Of a stretch of DNA of 64,000 nt, positions 53,401-61,377 are shown piece after piece; the first letter of the stretch is position 1, and the number at the start of each line of letters is the position of its first letter. The DNA is from Flavobacteriales bacterium. GTDB taxonomy: Bacteria > Bacteroidota > Bacteroidia > Flavobacteriales_F > PHOS-HE28. Location: contig JADJLR010000008.1 of NCBI GenBank assembly GCA_016710015.1, positions 62,001 to 126,000 of the forward strand, in the 5' to 3' direction. The notes under the pieces were generated by a model. That model worked only from the letters and a program-made list of their open reading frames with translations, had not been told where the DNA came from and did no database searches. The position numbers and the translations under genes were made by a program.

Positions 53401-54599
53401 TGCTCATGCAGGATCTTGTGTCCTCCTTTCTTCAGGTACACATCGCGCTTGAAGAGCTCGAGGTCGCTTTGCACCATTTCCTTCACCAAGGCTTTCAGGT
53501 CATAGGTGTGCTTCCAACCCAATACGCGTTTGGCCTTGCTGGGGTCGCCTTCCAAGTGGTCCACTTCCGCTGGGCGGTAGTAGCGCGGATCGATGGCGAC
53601 CATCACCTTGCCGGTCTTTTTATCGATGCCCTTTTCCTTCACGCCCTTTCCCTTCCACTCCAACTTAACGCCTACCTCAGAGAAGGCGAGATCGATGAAA
53701 TGGCGCACGGTGTAGGTCTTGCCGGTTGCGAGGACGAAATCATCGGGCTTCTTGGCTTGAAGCATCCGCCACATCCCTTCCACGTAGTCCTTGGCGTGGC
53801 CCCAATCACGCTTGGCATCGAGGTTGCCGAGGTAGAGCACATCCTGTAGACCCAGTTTGATCTTGGCCACGGCCCGTGTGATCTTGCGGGTAACGAAGGT
53901 CTCGCCACGCAGCGGGCTCTCGTGGTTGAAGAGGATGCCGTTGCACGCGAACATGTTGTAGCTCTCGCGGTAGTTCTTGGTGATCCAAAAGCCGTAGAGT
54001 TTTGCAACGCCATACGGACTCTTCGGGTAGAAGGGCGTCTCTTCGTTCTGCGCGCGCGGCAACACACCACCGTACAATTCGCTGGTGCTGGCCTGGTAGA
54101 ACCTGGTCTTCTTCTCCATGCCTAGGATGCGGATCGCTTCGAGGAAACGGAGTGTTCCGATGCCATCGGCGTTGGCCGTGTACTCGGGCATTTCAAAGCT
54201 CACGGCCACATGGCTCATCGCCGCGAGGTTGTAGATCTCATCCGGTTGGATCTCCTTCACCAAACGCAAGCAGTTGACACTGTCGGTCAAGTCCCCGTAG
54301 TGCAGGTGGAAAGGGCGGCCCTTCTCGTGCATGTCGTGGTAGAGGTGGTCGATGCGGTCGGTATTAAACAACGAACTGCGCCGTTTGATGCCGTGAACTT
54401 CGTAGCCCTTGCTCAACAGAAGCTCGCTGAGGTAGGCACCATCCTGACCGGTGACCCCGGTGATCAACGCAACTTTCCGGCGGCCACCTTTGGCTCTGGC
54501 AGATGTGGGTTTCGCGGACTTGGCGGCCTTCACGGCCTTTGGCTTCTTGGCTGTAGCAACGGCGGGCTTCCGCGCTGTGGTCGTGCGTTTGGTTGTCAT
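53394..54599 (-). CDS. gmd: GDP-mannose 4,6-dehydratase with basic N-terminal tail
   Basis: 401 residues. The first ~41 residues are an unusual Lys/Ala/Thr tail (TTTARKPAVATAKKPKAV and onward) with about 16 basic and no acidic residues, followed directly by the normal Gmd start RRKVALITGVTGQDGAYL. SDR motifs follow: the NADP glycine motif, RRSSLFNTDRIDHLY, catalytic Thr in ASTSELYGG and Y-x-x-x-K in SPYGVAKLYGF. It converts GDP-mannose to GDP-4-keto-6-deoxymannose for Fcl. The tail resembles histone H1-like or ribosome-associated tails and is not needed for the known reaction. Confidence 0.95.
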   Translation of the reverse strand: MTTKRTTTARKPAVATAKKPKAVKAAKSAKPTSARAKGGRRKVALITGVTGQDGAYLSELLLSKGYEVHGIKRRSSLFNTDRIDHLYHDMHEKGRPFHLHYGDLTDSVNCLRLVKEIQPDEIYNLAAMSHVAVSFEMPEYTANADGIGTLRFLEAIRILGMEKKTRFYQASTSELYGGVLPRAQNEETPFYPKSPYGVAKLYGFWITKNYRESYNMFACNGILFNHESPLRGETFVTRKITRAVAKIKLGLQDVLYLGNLDAKRDWGHAKDYVEGMWRMLQAKKPDDFVLATGKTYTVRHFIDLAFSEVGVKLEWKGKGVKEKGIDKKTGKVMVAIDPRYYRPAEVDHLEGDPSKAKRVLGWKHTYDLKALVKEMVQSDLELFKRDVYLKKGGHKILHEQE

Positions 54600-54605
54600 A
54601 AGTGG

Positions 54606-55439
54606 TTATTGGACAACGAACCAGTTGTTCACCAGTTCGTGTTTGTTGTAACGCATGGGTGCGTTGGTTGTCACGTCGATCAATTCTTTTCCCGCTTCGG
54701 CACAGATGATCTGCCCAGCGCCCGTATCCCACTCCATGGTCGGTGCGTAGCGCGGGTACACATTCGCGGCCCCTTCGGCCACGAGTCCGAACTTCAGCGC
54801 ACTGCCCATGGAGGCGAATTCAACGGTGCCATGCTCCCGCTCCCGCTCCACAATGAAAGCCTCGGTCTCCGGACTCCGGTGCGATCGACTGGCCAGAATG
54901 GTATAGGCCGACGTTTCGGTATTTGGCAATCGAGCGGACATGGCGACGCGTTCATACGCTGAAACACCCGCTCGGGTTGCTGCTTGTACATTCAGAAAAG
55001 CACCGTGCCCTTGTGTGGCGAAATACAGCTTGTCCAGGACCGGAGCATAGATCACACCCAAGATGGGCCTTGCAGCACCCGTTGGGCCTGCCGGTTGCTG
55101 ATCGCGCTGCATCAAGGCGATACAGACCGCGAACTCGTCATTCCGTTTCACGAATTCCTTGGTACCGTCCAGCGGATCCACCAACCAGTACTGTTCCCAT
55201 GCCTGCCGTTCCGGAATGGGAAAGGAAGCGCCTTCTTCACTCAAGATGGGTATACCCGTGCCCGCGAGTACTTTGGAAATGGCCCGGTTGGAGCGTTCAT
55301 CCGCTTCGGTCAGTGGGGATCGATCCTCTTTGTACGTCACTTGGATCGTGCCGGCATACACTTCCATGATCGCCGCGCCACCAGCGAGTGCCGCTTCGAT
55401 CGCTGCGGTGAGCATGGGCATCAATGGGTCTTTGGTCAT
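54606..55439 (-). CDS. cysQ: 3'(2'),5'-bisphosphate nucleotidase
   Basis: 277 residues from the ATG at 55439; the TTG at 55448 sits inside a perfect -7 element. Inositol-monophosphatase-fold metal motifs: SEEGASFP (E-E), WLVDPLDGTKEFVKRNDEF (DPLDGT) and the distal Asp in TMEWDTGAGQ. It removes the 3' phosphate of PAP made by sulphate assimilation or sulphotransferases. It leads the minus-strand group ending in the polysaccharide genes. Confidence 0.93.
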   Translation of the reverse strand: MTKDPLMPMLTAAIEAALAGGAAIMEVYAGTIQVTYKEDRSPLTEADERSNRAISKVLAGTGIPILSEEGASFPIPERQAWEQYWLVDPLDGTKEFVKRNDEFAVCIALMQRDQQPAGPTGAARPILGVIYAPVLDKLYFATQGHGAFLNVQAATRAGVSAYERVAMSARLPNTETSAYTILASRSHRSPETEAFIVEREREHGTVEFASMGSALKFGLVAEGAANVYPRYAPTMEWDTGAGQIICAEAGKELIDVTTNAPMRYNKHELVNNWFVVQ

Positions 55440-55445
55440 GGGCGG

Positions 55446-55453
55446 CAAAGGTA
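55446..55453 (-). promoter_or_regulatory. Bacteroidota -7 promoter element (cysQ)
   Basis: TACCTTTG on the minus strand matches TAnnTTTG exactly, 6 bp before the ATG at 55439, implying a leaderless or near-leaderless message. Confidence 0.6.
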
Positions 55454-55526
55454 ATCCGCTATGTTAGCGACCGATCCGCTGTGATCCAGCACCACAGGAA
55501 GACCTCCCATACCCGCGCCCTGAACG

Positions 55527-55561
55527 CGAACGGACCCGTTCCAACTGGACGGGTCCGTTCG
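55527..55561 (-). terminator. Hairpin downstream of the zinc-ribbon gene
   Basis: Perfect 13-bp stem (CGAACGGACCCGT at 55527-55539 with ACGGGTCCGTTCG at 55549-55561) and 9-nt loop, 17 bp after the stop at 55579. No clear T-run on either strand, so either an intrinsic terminator of non-standard type or an mRNA 3' stabiliser. Confidence 0.55.
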
Positions 55562-55578
55562 CTCGAAGTGGTTATCGA

Positions 55579-55728
55579 TCAGGCCTTGCCCATGATCTTG
55601 AACATGCCCGTACCGCACGTGGGGCAGGTCCCTTTCATCGCTTTTCGGCCGTTGGCCATCACGACTTCCTTCGGGTCCTTCATGTCGCGTTTCGCCTTAC
55701 ACTTCACACAATATGCTTCCACTGCCAT
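55579..55728 (-). CDS. DUF5679-type small zinc-ribbon protein
   Basis: 49 residues from the ATG at 55728. Two CxxC pairs, YCVKCKAKRDM and GTCPTCGTGMF, about 25 residues apart make a zinc ribbon; the middle (KDPKEVVMANGRKAMKG) fits the DUF5679 pattern. Highly basic. Function unknown; possibly nucleic-acid- or ribosome-associated (inference from charge). A longer frame upstream to 55821 lacks family residues. Monocistronic, with a strong hairpin after it. Confidence 0.85.
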   Translation of the reverse strand: MAVEAYCVKCKAKRDMKDPKEVVMANGRKAMKGTCPTCGTGMFKIMGKA

Positions 55729-55895
55729 GGTCGTAGGATTTGGGTCCACGGTGAGGTGGACAGGTTGAACGTGAAGCCAAGGTAGCCGCCTGAAGCTGGA
55801 ATGATACCCCCAACACAGCATGGGTTATCAACACCATCCTACTCTCTTTCCGGAATACGGGCATCCCGACCCACCCCATTCGTTCGATCCGGGCC

Positions 55896-55903
55896 TACGT
55901 TTG
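55896..55903 (+). promoter_or_regulatory. Bacteroidota -7 promoter element (methyltransferase)
   Basis: TACGTTTG matches TAnnTTTG exactly, 17 bp upstream of the ATG at 55921, and supports that start over the in-frame ATG at 55801. Confidence 0.55.
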
Positions 55904-55920
55904 TCCATCTCATAAGGATG

Positions 55921-56577
55921 TCATCGATCGCGAATCCCCGTACGGACCTCCAGTGGGTAGAGCACCAGTTCGACCGCGTGGCGTGGAGCTACCCGTTCTT
56001 CGAGCGGCTCTTTTTGGTGCCCCGGCGTGCGCGGGACCTTGCCGTTGAACGACTACAGGCCGGATCCGGACAATGCATCCTCAGCATCGGTTGCGGACGG
56101 GGCTCCATGCTGCCTGCTATTTCTGCCCAAGTTGGGGTCCATGGTGAAGTTCATGGTCTGGATCTTTCAGTACGCATGCTACAAGCAGCTGAACGTACCG
56201 CACGCCAGCATGACCTGAAGAACATCCGCCTGACCCGAACGGACCTACATCGATACTCCCCCGCCGAGCCATATCATTCCGTTCTCTTCGGCTTTTCACT
56301 TTCCTCCTTCGCTGATCCCGATATCGCGCTTCAGCATGCATGGAGCTTTCTTCGGCCCGGCGGTCGGTTGGTGGTGCTCGATGCGCGGATCCCACCCCCC
56401 ATGGAACGGATCACGCGTCCCTTCTTGCCAGCCATCCGGTGGTTCATGGAACAAACCGTGTTGGGTGATCCGGACATGCGCCCCTTGGTTGCATTGGAAC
56501 AGCTCGGGGCCCCTGTTGCTTTGAACACGATGCGCTGGGGTACCTACTTCGTTGCAACCGTGCAGAAACCGGAATAG
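55921..56577 (+). CDS. Class I SAM-dependent methyltransferase
   Basis: 218 residues. Methyltransf_11/25-type Rossmann fold: motif I LSIGCGRGSM (about 50-59), acidic motif II VHGLDLSVRML, then FGFSLSSFADPD and LRPGGRLVVLDARIP (motif III region). An N-terminal helix (WVEHQFDRVAWSYPFFERL) is shared with UbiE-like lipid or quinone methyltransferases. Substrate unknown. Confidence 0.85.
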   Translation, partial: SSIANPRTDLQWVEHQFDRVAWSYPFFERLFLVPRRARDLAVERLQAGSGQCILSIGCGRGSMLPAISAQVGVHGEVHGLDLSVRMLQAAERTARQHDLKNIRLTRTDLHRYSPAEPYHSVLFGFSLSSFADPDIALQHAWSFLRPGGRLVVLDARIPPPMERITRPFLPAIRWFMEQTVLGDPDMRPLVALEQLGAPVALNTMRWGTYFVATVQKPE

Positions 56578-56687
56578 CCGGATACGTTCAGCACGGCGTG
56601 ATCGGCTTGGATCCTAGCTGCGATACAATGCCCACACGGTTTCTACCAGAAGTATGGGTCTATCTTCGAGTTTTGATACGATGCCCG

Positions 56688-57722
56688 ATGAGAACATTCC
56701 TATTCCCAACGCTTCTGCTTTGTTCCTTCACTCATTTACATGGTCAAGTCTTGGTGGACAGTATCCCGTACCCCGGCATTTCCCAAGGCTTCTGGGGTAT
56801 TGAAGTAAATGCGGATACCATCTTCCTAGGTGCCGACTTCTCAGGTGACATCTATTTCAGTGATCATGCCGGCACCATCATCGGGCAGCGATCCACCGGT
56901 TTCACATTCAACCACGGGTTGATCCGCAAGCCGTCATCGGTCCTCATTGCTCAGGACTACACCACGAACGGTGCACACTTGTACGAAGTGGCCTTGGACG
57001 GCACCTTGCTCAACACCTGGTCCTTCCCGGATGTGATCGGTGGGCATTCATCCGGTATCGGAGGGATCTATGCCGATGGTGATGCGATCTGGTACACCAT
57101 GTACTACCCGGACTTCGATACGTACCCATTCGCATACGCCTACAAATGGATCCCGGGCGAGCCTACCCCGATCGATACCGTGCCCATGCTTGGCGGTCAA
57201 CCCATGGGCATCGCGCTGAAAGGGGATACGCTGATCTATGCGATGGACAACAACGATGGCGACCCCGAACGCATCTATTTGTACGACCTGAACACCGATC
57301 AGGACATCGGCGCAGTGGATCTGCCGGACATGACAAGCGATGGTGATCAATCACCGAGAGGACTATTCTGGGATGGAGAATTCCTGTACCTGATCGCTAC
57401 TCGGTCCGGCGGATCGGCCTTCGCGTTCCAGACCATCTTCAAGTATGCCTTCGATGTGGATATGGCCGTATTCACTGCACCAGCACAAGAACCATTTCTG
57501 ATTTCACCCTCTCCGGCTGCGGACCACGTGGTGTTGAACGCATTCGGCAACATGGGTGCGTTCACCGTATTCGATCCAACCGGGCGCACAATTCACCAAG
57601 GCATGCTATCCGGGACTGCGGTGCGAATACCGGTGTCAGAATGGGCGGCTGGAACATACACGGTGCAGCTGAACAAGTCCGACGGAAACGTTCAGGTACG
57701 TCGGTTCCACGTTGCGCACTGA
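56688..57722 (+). CDS. T9SS type A secreted beta-propeller-like protein
   Basis: 344 residues from the ATG at 56688. Signal peptide about 1-20 (ending HLHGQ). Repeated blades with aromatic/Gly turns (GISQGFWGIEVNADTIFLGADFSGDIYF, LYEVALDGTLLNTW) suggest a propeller (about 25-255). The C-terminal ~75 residues form a type A sorting domain: ISPSPAADHVVLN, FTVFDPTGRTIHQG, WAAGTYTVQL. Secreted through the outer membrane by the T9SS. Function unknown; ends 4 bp from the convergent csaA. Confidence 0.82.
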   Translation: MRTFLFPTLLLCSFTHLHGQVLVDSIPYPGISQGFWGIEVNADTIFLGADFSGDIYFSDHAGTIIGQRSTGFTFNHGLIRKPSSVLIAQDYTTNGAHLYEVALDGTLLNTWSFPDVIGGHSSGIGGIYADGDAIWYTMYYPDFDTYPFAYAYKWIPGEPTPIDTVPMLGGQPMGIALKGDTLIYAMDNNDGDPERIYLYDLNTDQDIGAVDLPDMTSDGDQSPRGLFWDGEFLYLIATRSGGSAFAFQTIFKYAFDVDMAVFTAPAQEPFLISPSPAADHVVLNAFGNMGAFTVFDPTGRTIHQGMLSGTAVRIPVSEWAAGTYTVQLNKSDGNVQVRRFHVAH

Positions 57723-57726
57723 AGGA

Positions 57727-58062
57727 TCAGACCAAGCGCGATCCGTTGGGCAATGGTCGCTCAACCGCAGTTAGAACAACATCGCCGTTCGCATCCGCGA
57801 AACCGGTGACCAAGCACTGACTCATGATGCTCCCGATCTGCTTCTCCGGGAAGTTGACCACCGCCACGACCTGCTTTCCGATCAGTTCCTCTTTGGTGTA
57901 GTGCCTAGTGATCCGTGCGCTGCTCCGTTTGATGCCGTGCGGGCCGAGATCGATGGTGAGCACATAGGCCGGCTCCCGTGCGTTGGGCAAGTCTTCAGCA
58001 GATAGTACAGTGCCGACGCACAGGTGCACTCTTTCGAAATCGTTCCACGTGATCGGTTCCAT
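57727..58062 (-). CDS. csaA: CsaA-type tRNA-binding domain protein
   Basis: 111 residues, an EMAP-II/OB-fold tRNA-binding domain alone. Seen: WNDFERVHLCVGTVLSAED, LTIDLGPHGIKRSSARITRHYTKEELIGKQVVAVVNFPEKQIG and SQCLVTGF. CsaA acts as a dimeric tRNA-binding or secretion-related chaperone. It lies 18 bp after the SRPBCC gene, so it is probably part of the ArsR-controlled operon. Confidence 0.93.
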   Translation of the reverse strand: MEPITWNDFERVHLCVGTVLSAEDLPNAREPAYVLTIDLGPHGIKRSSARITRHYTKEELIGKQVVAVVNFPEKQIGSIMSQCLVTGFADANGDVVLTAVERPLPNGSRLV

Positions 58063-58080
58063 CGATCGCTTTTTGATGGT

Positions 58081-58638
58081 TCACACTTTTCCCAAGCGCT
58101 GCTCGTATGCGGCGTTGAGTATGCCGTGCTTGTCCCAGAAGGCCGGTGCCATGCGACCGTTCAAGTGATCCACAAGGATATCCAAGTGCGTGTGCCAGCC
58201 GCCGGAAACACTCAGCAGGTCCTTCTCATTCGGTAAGCGATGGTGTGTAAGCACAAGGAGCACATCACTGCCTTTCTCGCTGAGTTCAAAGACCACTTCG
58301 GACAAGGCATCCTCTCGCGCACCCCACGAATAGCCAAGCACATGTGGTGGTTCGCACCGCGTGATCTTCGCCGCCATCCGGTGGCCCTTCGCATACTTCT
58401 CCGGTGTCTCGCTGGGCGCTGCATCCAAGGTGCTGTGTAGCCAGAACAGATTCACATCGCCACCGACGCGCAGATCCATGTCGCCACTGGCGAGCCACTT
58501 GGCGCGTTTGTCCGATTCCGTGAGGTAGGCCCACACACGTTCGATGGGTCCAGGCAATAAGCGTTCGAATCGGATGGTGTTGGGCGCGACGAACTTTCCG
58601 TAAGTGTCCATGTCTGTTGTTGTTTGTTGGTCGATCAT
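58081..58638 (-). CDS. SRPBCC/AHSA1-domain protein
   Basis: 185 residues from the ATG at 58638, overlapping the ArsR stop (ATGA). A Bet v1-like AHSA1/SRPBCC domain: IRFERLLPGPIERVWAYLTESDKRAKWLA, GGDVNLFW, LGYSWGAREDALSEVVFELSEKG and SGGWHTHLDILVDHL. Proteins of this pairing bind small hydrophobic molecules and commonly sit downstream of an ArsR regulator. Ligand unknown. Confidence 0.9.
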   Translation of the reverse strand: MIDQQTTTDMDTYGKFVAPNTIRFERLLPGPIERVWAYLTESDKRAKWLASGDMDLRVGGDVNLFWLHSTLDAAPSETPEKYAKGHRMAAKITRCEPPHVLGYSWGAREDALSEVVFELSEKGSDVLLVLTHHRLPNEKDLLSVSGGWHTHLDILVDHLNGRMAPAFWDKHGILNAAYEQRLGKV

Positions 58639-58970
58639 TTTCGGGCCGCGTCCTCTGCACGCAGCAGTTGTTCCAAGGTGTCCAATCGTGAAGCCCAGAA
58701 GTCGCGTGTCTCGTCGATCCACTTCGCTGCCGCGTCCAAGGGCTCCGCACGGTAACTGAGGAAGTGGTCGCGGCCCACTTTGCGGCGCTTCACCAGTTTG
58801 GCGCGCTCCAACACCAGAATGTGTTTTGAGATCGCGTTCAAGGACATGCTGAACGGACGCGCGACCTCCGTAACACGTGCTTCACCGGAAGAAAGGCGTT
58901 TCAATATCGCACGACGCGTGGGGTCGGCAAGTGCGGTGAGTGTGCGGTCAAGGGTCTGTGTTGCTGCCAT
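58635..58970 (-). CDS. ArsR-family transcriptional regulator
   Basis: 111 residues from the ATG at 58970; the TTG at 58979 lies in the -7 element. Winged-helix ArsR domain (about 8-85): TLTALADPTRRAILKRLSSGEARVTEVAR with the recognition helix SMSLNAISKHILVLERAKLV and wing KVGRDHFLSYRAEPL. No metal-binding CxC/CVC motif, so it belongs to the non-metal branch paired with SRPBCC proteins. Likely represses its own operon through the inverted repeat at 58984-59003. Confidence 0.92.
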   Translation of the reverse strand: MAATQTLDRTLTALADPTRRAILKRLSSGEARVTEVARPFSMSLNAISKHILVLERAKLVKRRKVGRDHFLSYRAEPLDAAAKWIDETRDFWASRLDTLEQLLRAEDAARK

Positions 58971-58976
58971 CGGGTA

Positions 58977-59007
58977 CAAATATATTCAACCTTTTGGTTG
59001 AATGTAT
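58977..59007 (-). promoter_or_regulatory. ArsR operator and -7 promoter element
   Basis: A perfect 8-bp inverted repeat ATTCAACC-TTTT-GGTTGAAT (58984-59003) extends to 11 of 12 matching positions (58980-59007). It abuts and partly overlaps the minus-strand -7 element TATATTTG (58984-58977), which ends 6 bp before the ArsR ATG. The arrangement predicts autorepression by steric blocking. Confidence 0.85.
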
Positions 59008-59165
59008 TGGCGGACGAAAATTTCCCGTGCGCTAGAAAGAGGTACCAGGGATCTCGTTCGTGGAGTTGGGTGCGCAGTGCGGTGATCAGCCTAATGGCCT
59101 TGGACTTAGGGCAACGGATCACAGATCCGCGGCAGCGGGGGGAAACCTATCCGCCACACCAGCCG

Positions 59166-59686
59166 TCAAATGGTGGCCTTCTTCAATGACAGTTCCAACT
59201 CCATGAATCGAATGAGATTCCTGCTTTGAACACGGTATACCAACCCGGCAGGCAGCCAAAAGCACAAGCCGATCGCGAGGCCTACAAGTGGGACGACCAC
59301 TCAAGGAGCGTCATGCCAGTGAAGTCATCGCGCAAGCCCCAATAGAAGCCGACGACAGCCACCAATGGCAACAACGCAAGCAACCTCAATATAGGACTTC
59401 GTCGTGGTCACATGATCAATCTCACCCGTGATCCATGCGGGCTCCAAACCCCGTGGATGTATGTGAATGCTGCTCCACTCCAGAACCATGAATTCTCCCA
59501 CAACTTGAAGGAATTTGCCCCAACGCTTCCATAAAATGGTCTGGTGCCATCATCGGCTGCGTTAGACATGAATGGCGAAAGCACGAAGCGACTCATTGGT
59601 CGGTCGTTCTCCAAGAGCGTCAATCCACGTAGGCGGGAAATGAACGCTTCTTGATCCAACTCGCTGTGGTAGATCTCGTGCTGCAC
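59166..59686 (-). pseudogene. Decayed membrane-protein gene (nonsense + frameshift)
   Basis: Minus strand from the ATG at 59686: MQHEIYHSELDQEAF, then FYGSVGANSFKLWENSW and HGVWSPHGSRVRLIM, stopping at a TGA (59408). The same frame continues sensibly past the TGA (PRRSPILRLLALLPLVAVVGF, a membrane helix) and then, after one missing base near 59315, in another frame as VVVPLVGLAIGLCFWLPAGL and FMELELSLKKATI, ending at 59166. The combination resembles small two-helix Bacteroidota membrane proteins with an N-terminal soluble domain. Two independent lesions argue for a pseudogene rather than a single assembly error. No function known. Confidence 0.7.
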
Positions 59687-59712
59687 AGTTCAGAAGAATT
59701 AAAAGCACGCCA

Positions 59713-60678
59713 TCAATACCCTCCACCTCCACCCTGCCCCCGTTCGATCGGGTGCCACGTGGTCTTCACCTCTTGTGTATCGAGGATGAAGTATGGTGAC
59801 TGGCCTTCTTCCTTGCTCCAGTCGGAAACCTTTGGCACCACCAGCCGTTTCATGTTGGCGGCCGCCTCAATACCAAGCATGGTCTTCTCTTCTTGGGTGG
59901 GGTCCGCGACAACGATCGCGTTGATGTCCATGTGTGTCACCAAAGGCTTCAGTAGTTCCTTGCGGTAACCGGTGAGGAGGTTCACCACGCCACCGGGTAG
60001 ATCACTCGTGGCCAAAACTTCCGTGAAGGTGACCGCTGGCAAAGGCTTGTTCTCACTTGCAACGACGATACAGGTATTGCCGCCTGTGATCACGGGGGCG
60101 ATCATGCTTACCAGACCGAGAAGTCCTGATGCGTCCGGTGCCATCACACTTACCACACCGGTGGGTTCCTGCACACTGAAGTTGAAGTGCGAACTGTTGG
60201 TCGGATTCACGCTGCTGAATACTGCTTGGTACTTGTCACACCAACCCGCGTAGTACAACCATCGATCGATCGTGTTAGCTACTTCCTGTTCGGCCTGCTT
60301 CTGCGATGCACCGTGCAACTTCAATTCATGCACGAATTGCGCACTACGCCCTTCGAGCATCTCACCGATGCGGTAAAGGATCTGACCTCGGTTGAAGGCG
60401 CTGCGGTTGCTCCAATCGCCCATGGCCTTGCGCGCTGCGATCACCGAATTGCGCACATCCTTACGGCTGCTGCGGCACATATTGGCCAGCGGCTTGCCCT
60501 CAGCATCCTTGGGTTGGTAGTAGCGCCCACTCTCCGTGCGCGGGAACTTGCCGCCGATGAAGATCTTGTAGGTCTTCATCACGGGGAGTCGTTCTTTCTT
60601 CGAAGCGTGACCGTTGCTACCATTCGCACTGTTCGTATTGACAGTTGCCTTCTTCTCGATGGTCTTTTCGTTGGCCAT
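59713..60678 (-). CDS. Short aldehyde dehydrogenase-like protein lacking catalytic Cys
   Basis: 321 residues. Covers the NAD-binding half of the ALDH fold: YKIFIGGKFPRTESGRYY, RSAFNRGQILYRIGEMLEGR, FNFSVQEPTGVVSVMAPD, APVITGGNTCIVVASENKPL and LPGGVVNLLTGYRKEL. It then stops after KTTWHPIERGQGGGGGY, without the catalytic-Cys segment and C-terminal half. Short ALDH-like proteins of this shape are, to my recollection, common in Bacteroidota next to a full-length ALDH and deoC; neither is present here. Probably a structural or regulatory partner rather than an active enzyme (inference). Confidence 0.85.
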   Translation of the reverse strand: MANEKTIEKKATVNTNSANGSNGHASKKERLPVMKTYKIFIGGKFPRTESGRYYQPKDAEGKPLANMCRSSRKDVRNSVIAARKAMGDWSNRSAFNRGQILYRIGEMLEGRSAQFVHELKLHGASQKQAEQEVANTIDRWLYYAGWCDKYQAVFSSVNPTNSSHFNFSVQEPTGVVSVMAPDASGLLGLVSMIAPVITGGNTCIVVASENKPLPAVTFTEVLATSDLPGGVVNLLTGYRKELLKPLVTHMDINAIVVADPTQEEKTMLGIEAAANMKRLVVPKVSDWSKEEGQSPYFILDTQEVKTTWHPIERGQGGGGGY

Positions 60679-60789
60679 AATGGATGCAAGTTAGTACGGC
60701 TTCCGCGTTCCGGCATGTCGACCTTTGGGCGAAGCTGCAGCAGCGACCCCTCCTTGCTCGCTTAACTTGGCACCACAGATCAACACACC

Positions 60790-61146
60790 ATGACCCGACA
60801 CGTCACCGGCATTGGCGGATTCTTCTTCCGCTCGGACGACCACAAGGCGCTTGCCAAGTGGTACCATCAGCACTTCGGCATCAACGACCAGGACAACGGT
60901 TGGATCTGGCAGCAGGATGCCGGACCCACGGTTTTCTCGCCGTTCAAGCGCGACAGCGACTACTTCGATGCCAAGCAACCCTTCATGCTGAACCTGCGCG
61001 TGCAGGACATCGACGGCTTGCTGAAGAAACTCGAGGCCGACGGTGTGCGAGTCGACCCCAAGCGCATGGATGAGGACTACGGCCGCTTTGCGTGGGTGTA
61101 TGATCCAGAAGGGAACAAGATCGAACTGTGGGAGCCGAAGGGCTGA
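60790..61146 (+). CDS. VOC (glyoxalase/bleomycin resistance) family protein, copy 1
   Basis: 118 residues forming one vicinal-oxygen-chelate domain made of two beta-alpha-beta3 modules. Landmarks: ITGIG-type start (HVTGIGGFFFRSDDHKALAKW), GPTVFSPFKRDSDYFD, FMLNLRVQDIDGLLKKLEADGVRV and WVYDPEGNKIELWEPKG with the C-terminal metal-ligand Glu in IELWEP. Substrate unknown. It is duplicated at 63391-63774. Confidence 0.92.
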   Translation: MTRHVTGIGGFFFRSDDHKALAKWYHQHFGINDQDNGWIWQQDAGPTVFSPFKRDSDYFDAKQPFMLNLRVQDIDGLLKKLEADGVRVDPKRMDEDYGRFAWVYDPEGNKIELWEPKG

Positions 61147-61377
61147 CATACTTCCTTCCGGGCCCAAGGTCCACTTCATCTTATTGAACATGAACCGCGC
61201 GATCTTCCGATCGCCGTTGGTCCGTTGCAGCACAAAAAGCTCCCGGTTCTCTTCGGGAACAATCTCTCACGTGGCGTGGATCAATGGGGTACCGCGTAAC
61301 GTGGTGCGGGAGCATCCTTTTGCACCCGACCATGGCCAGCGATCGGTCGTGATCTTCGGTGCATCAGGCTCCGAAGC

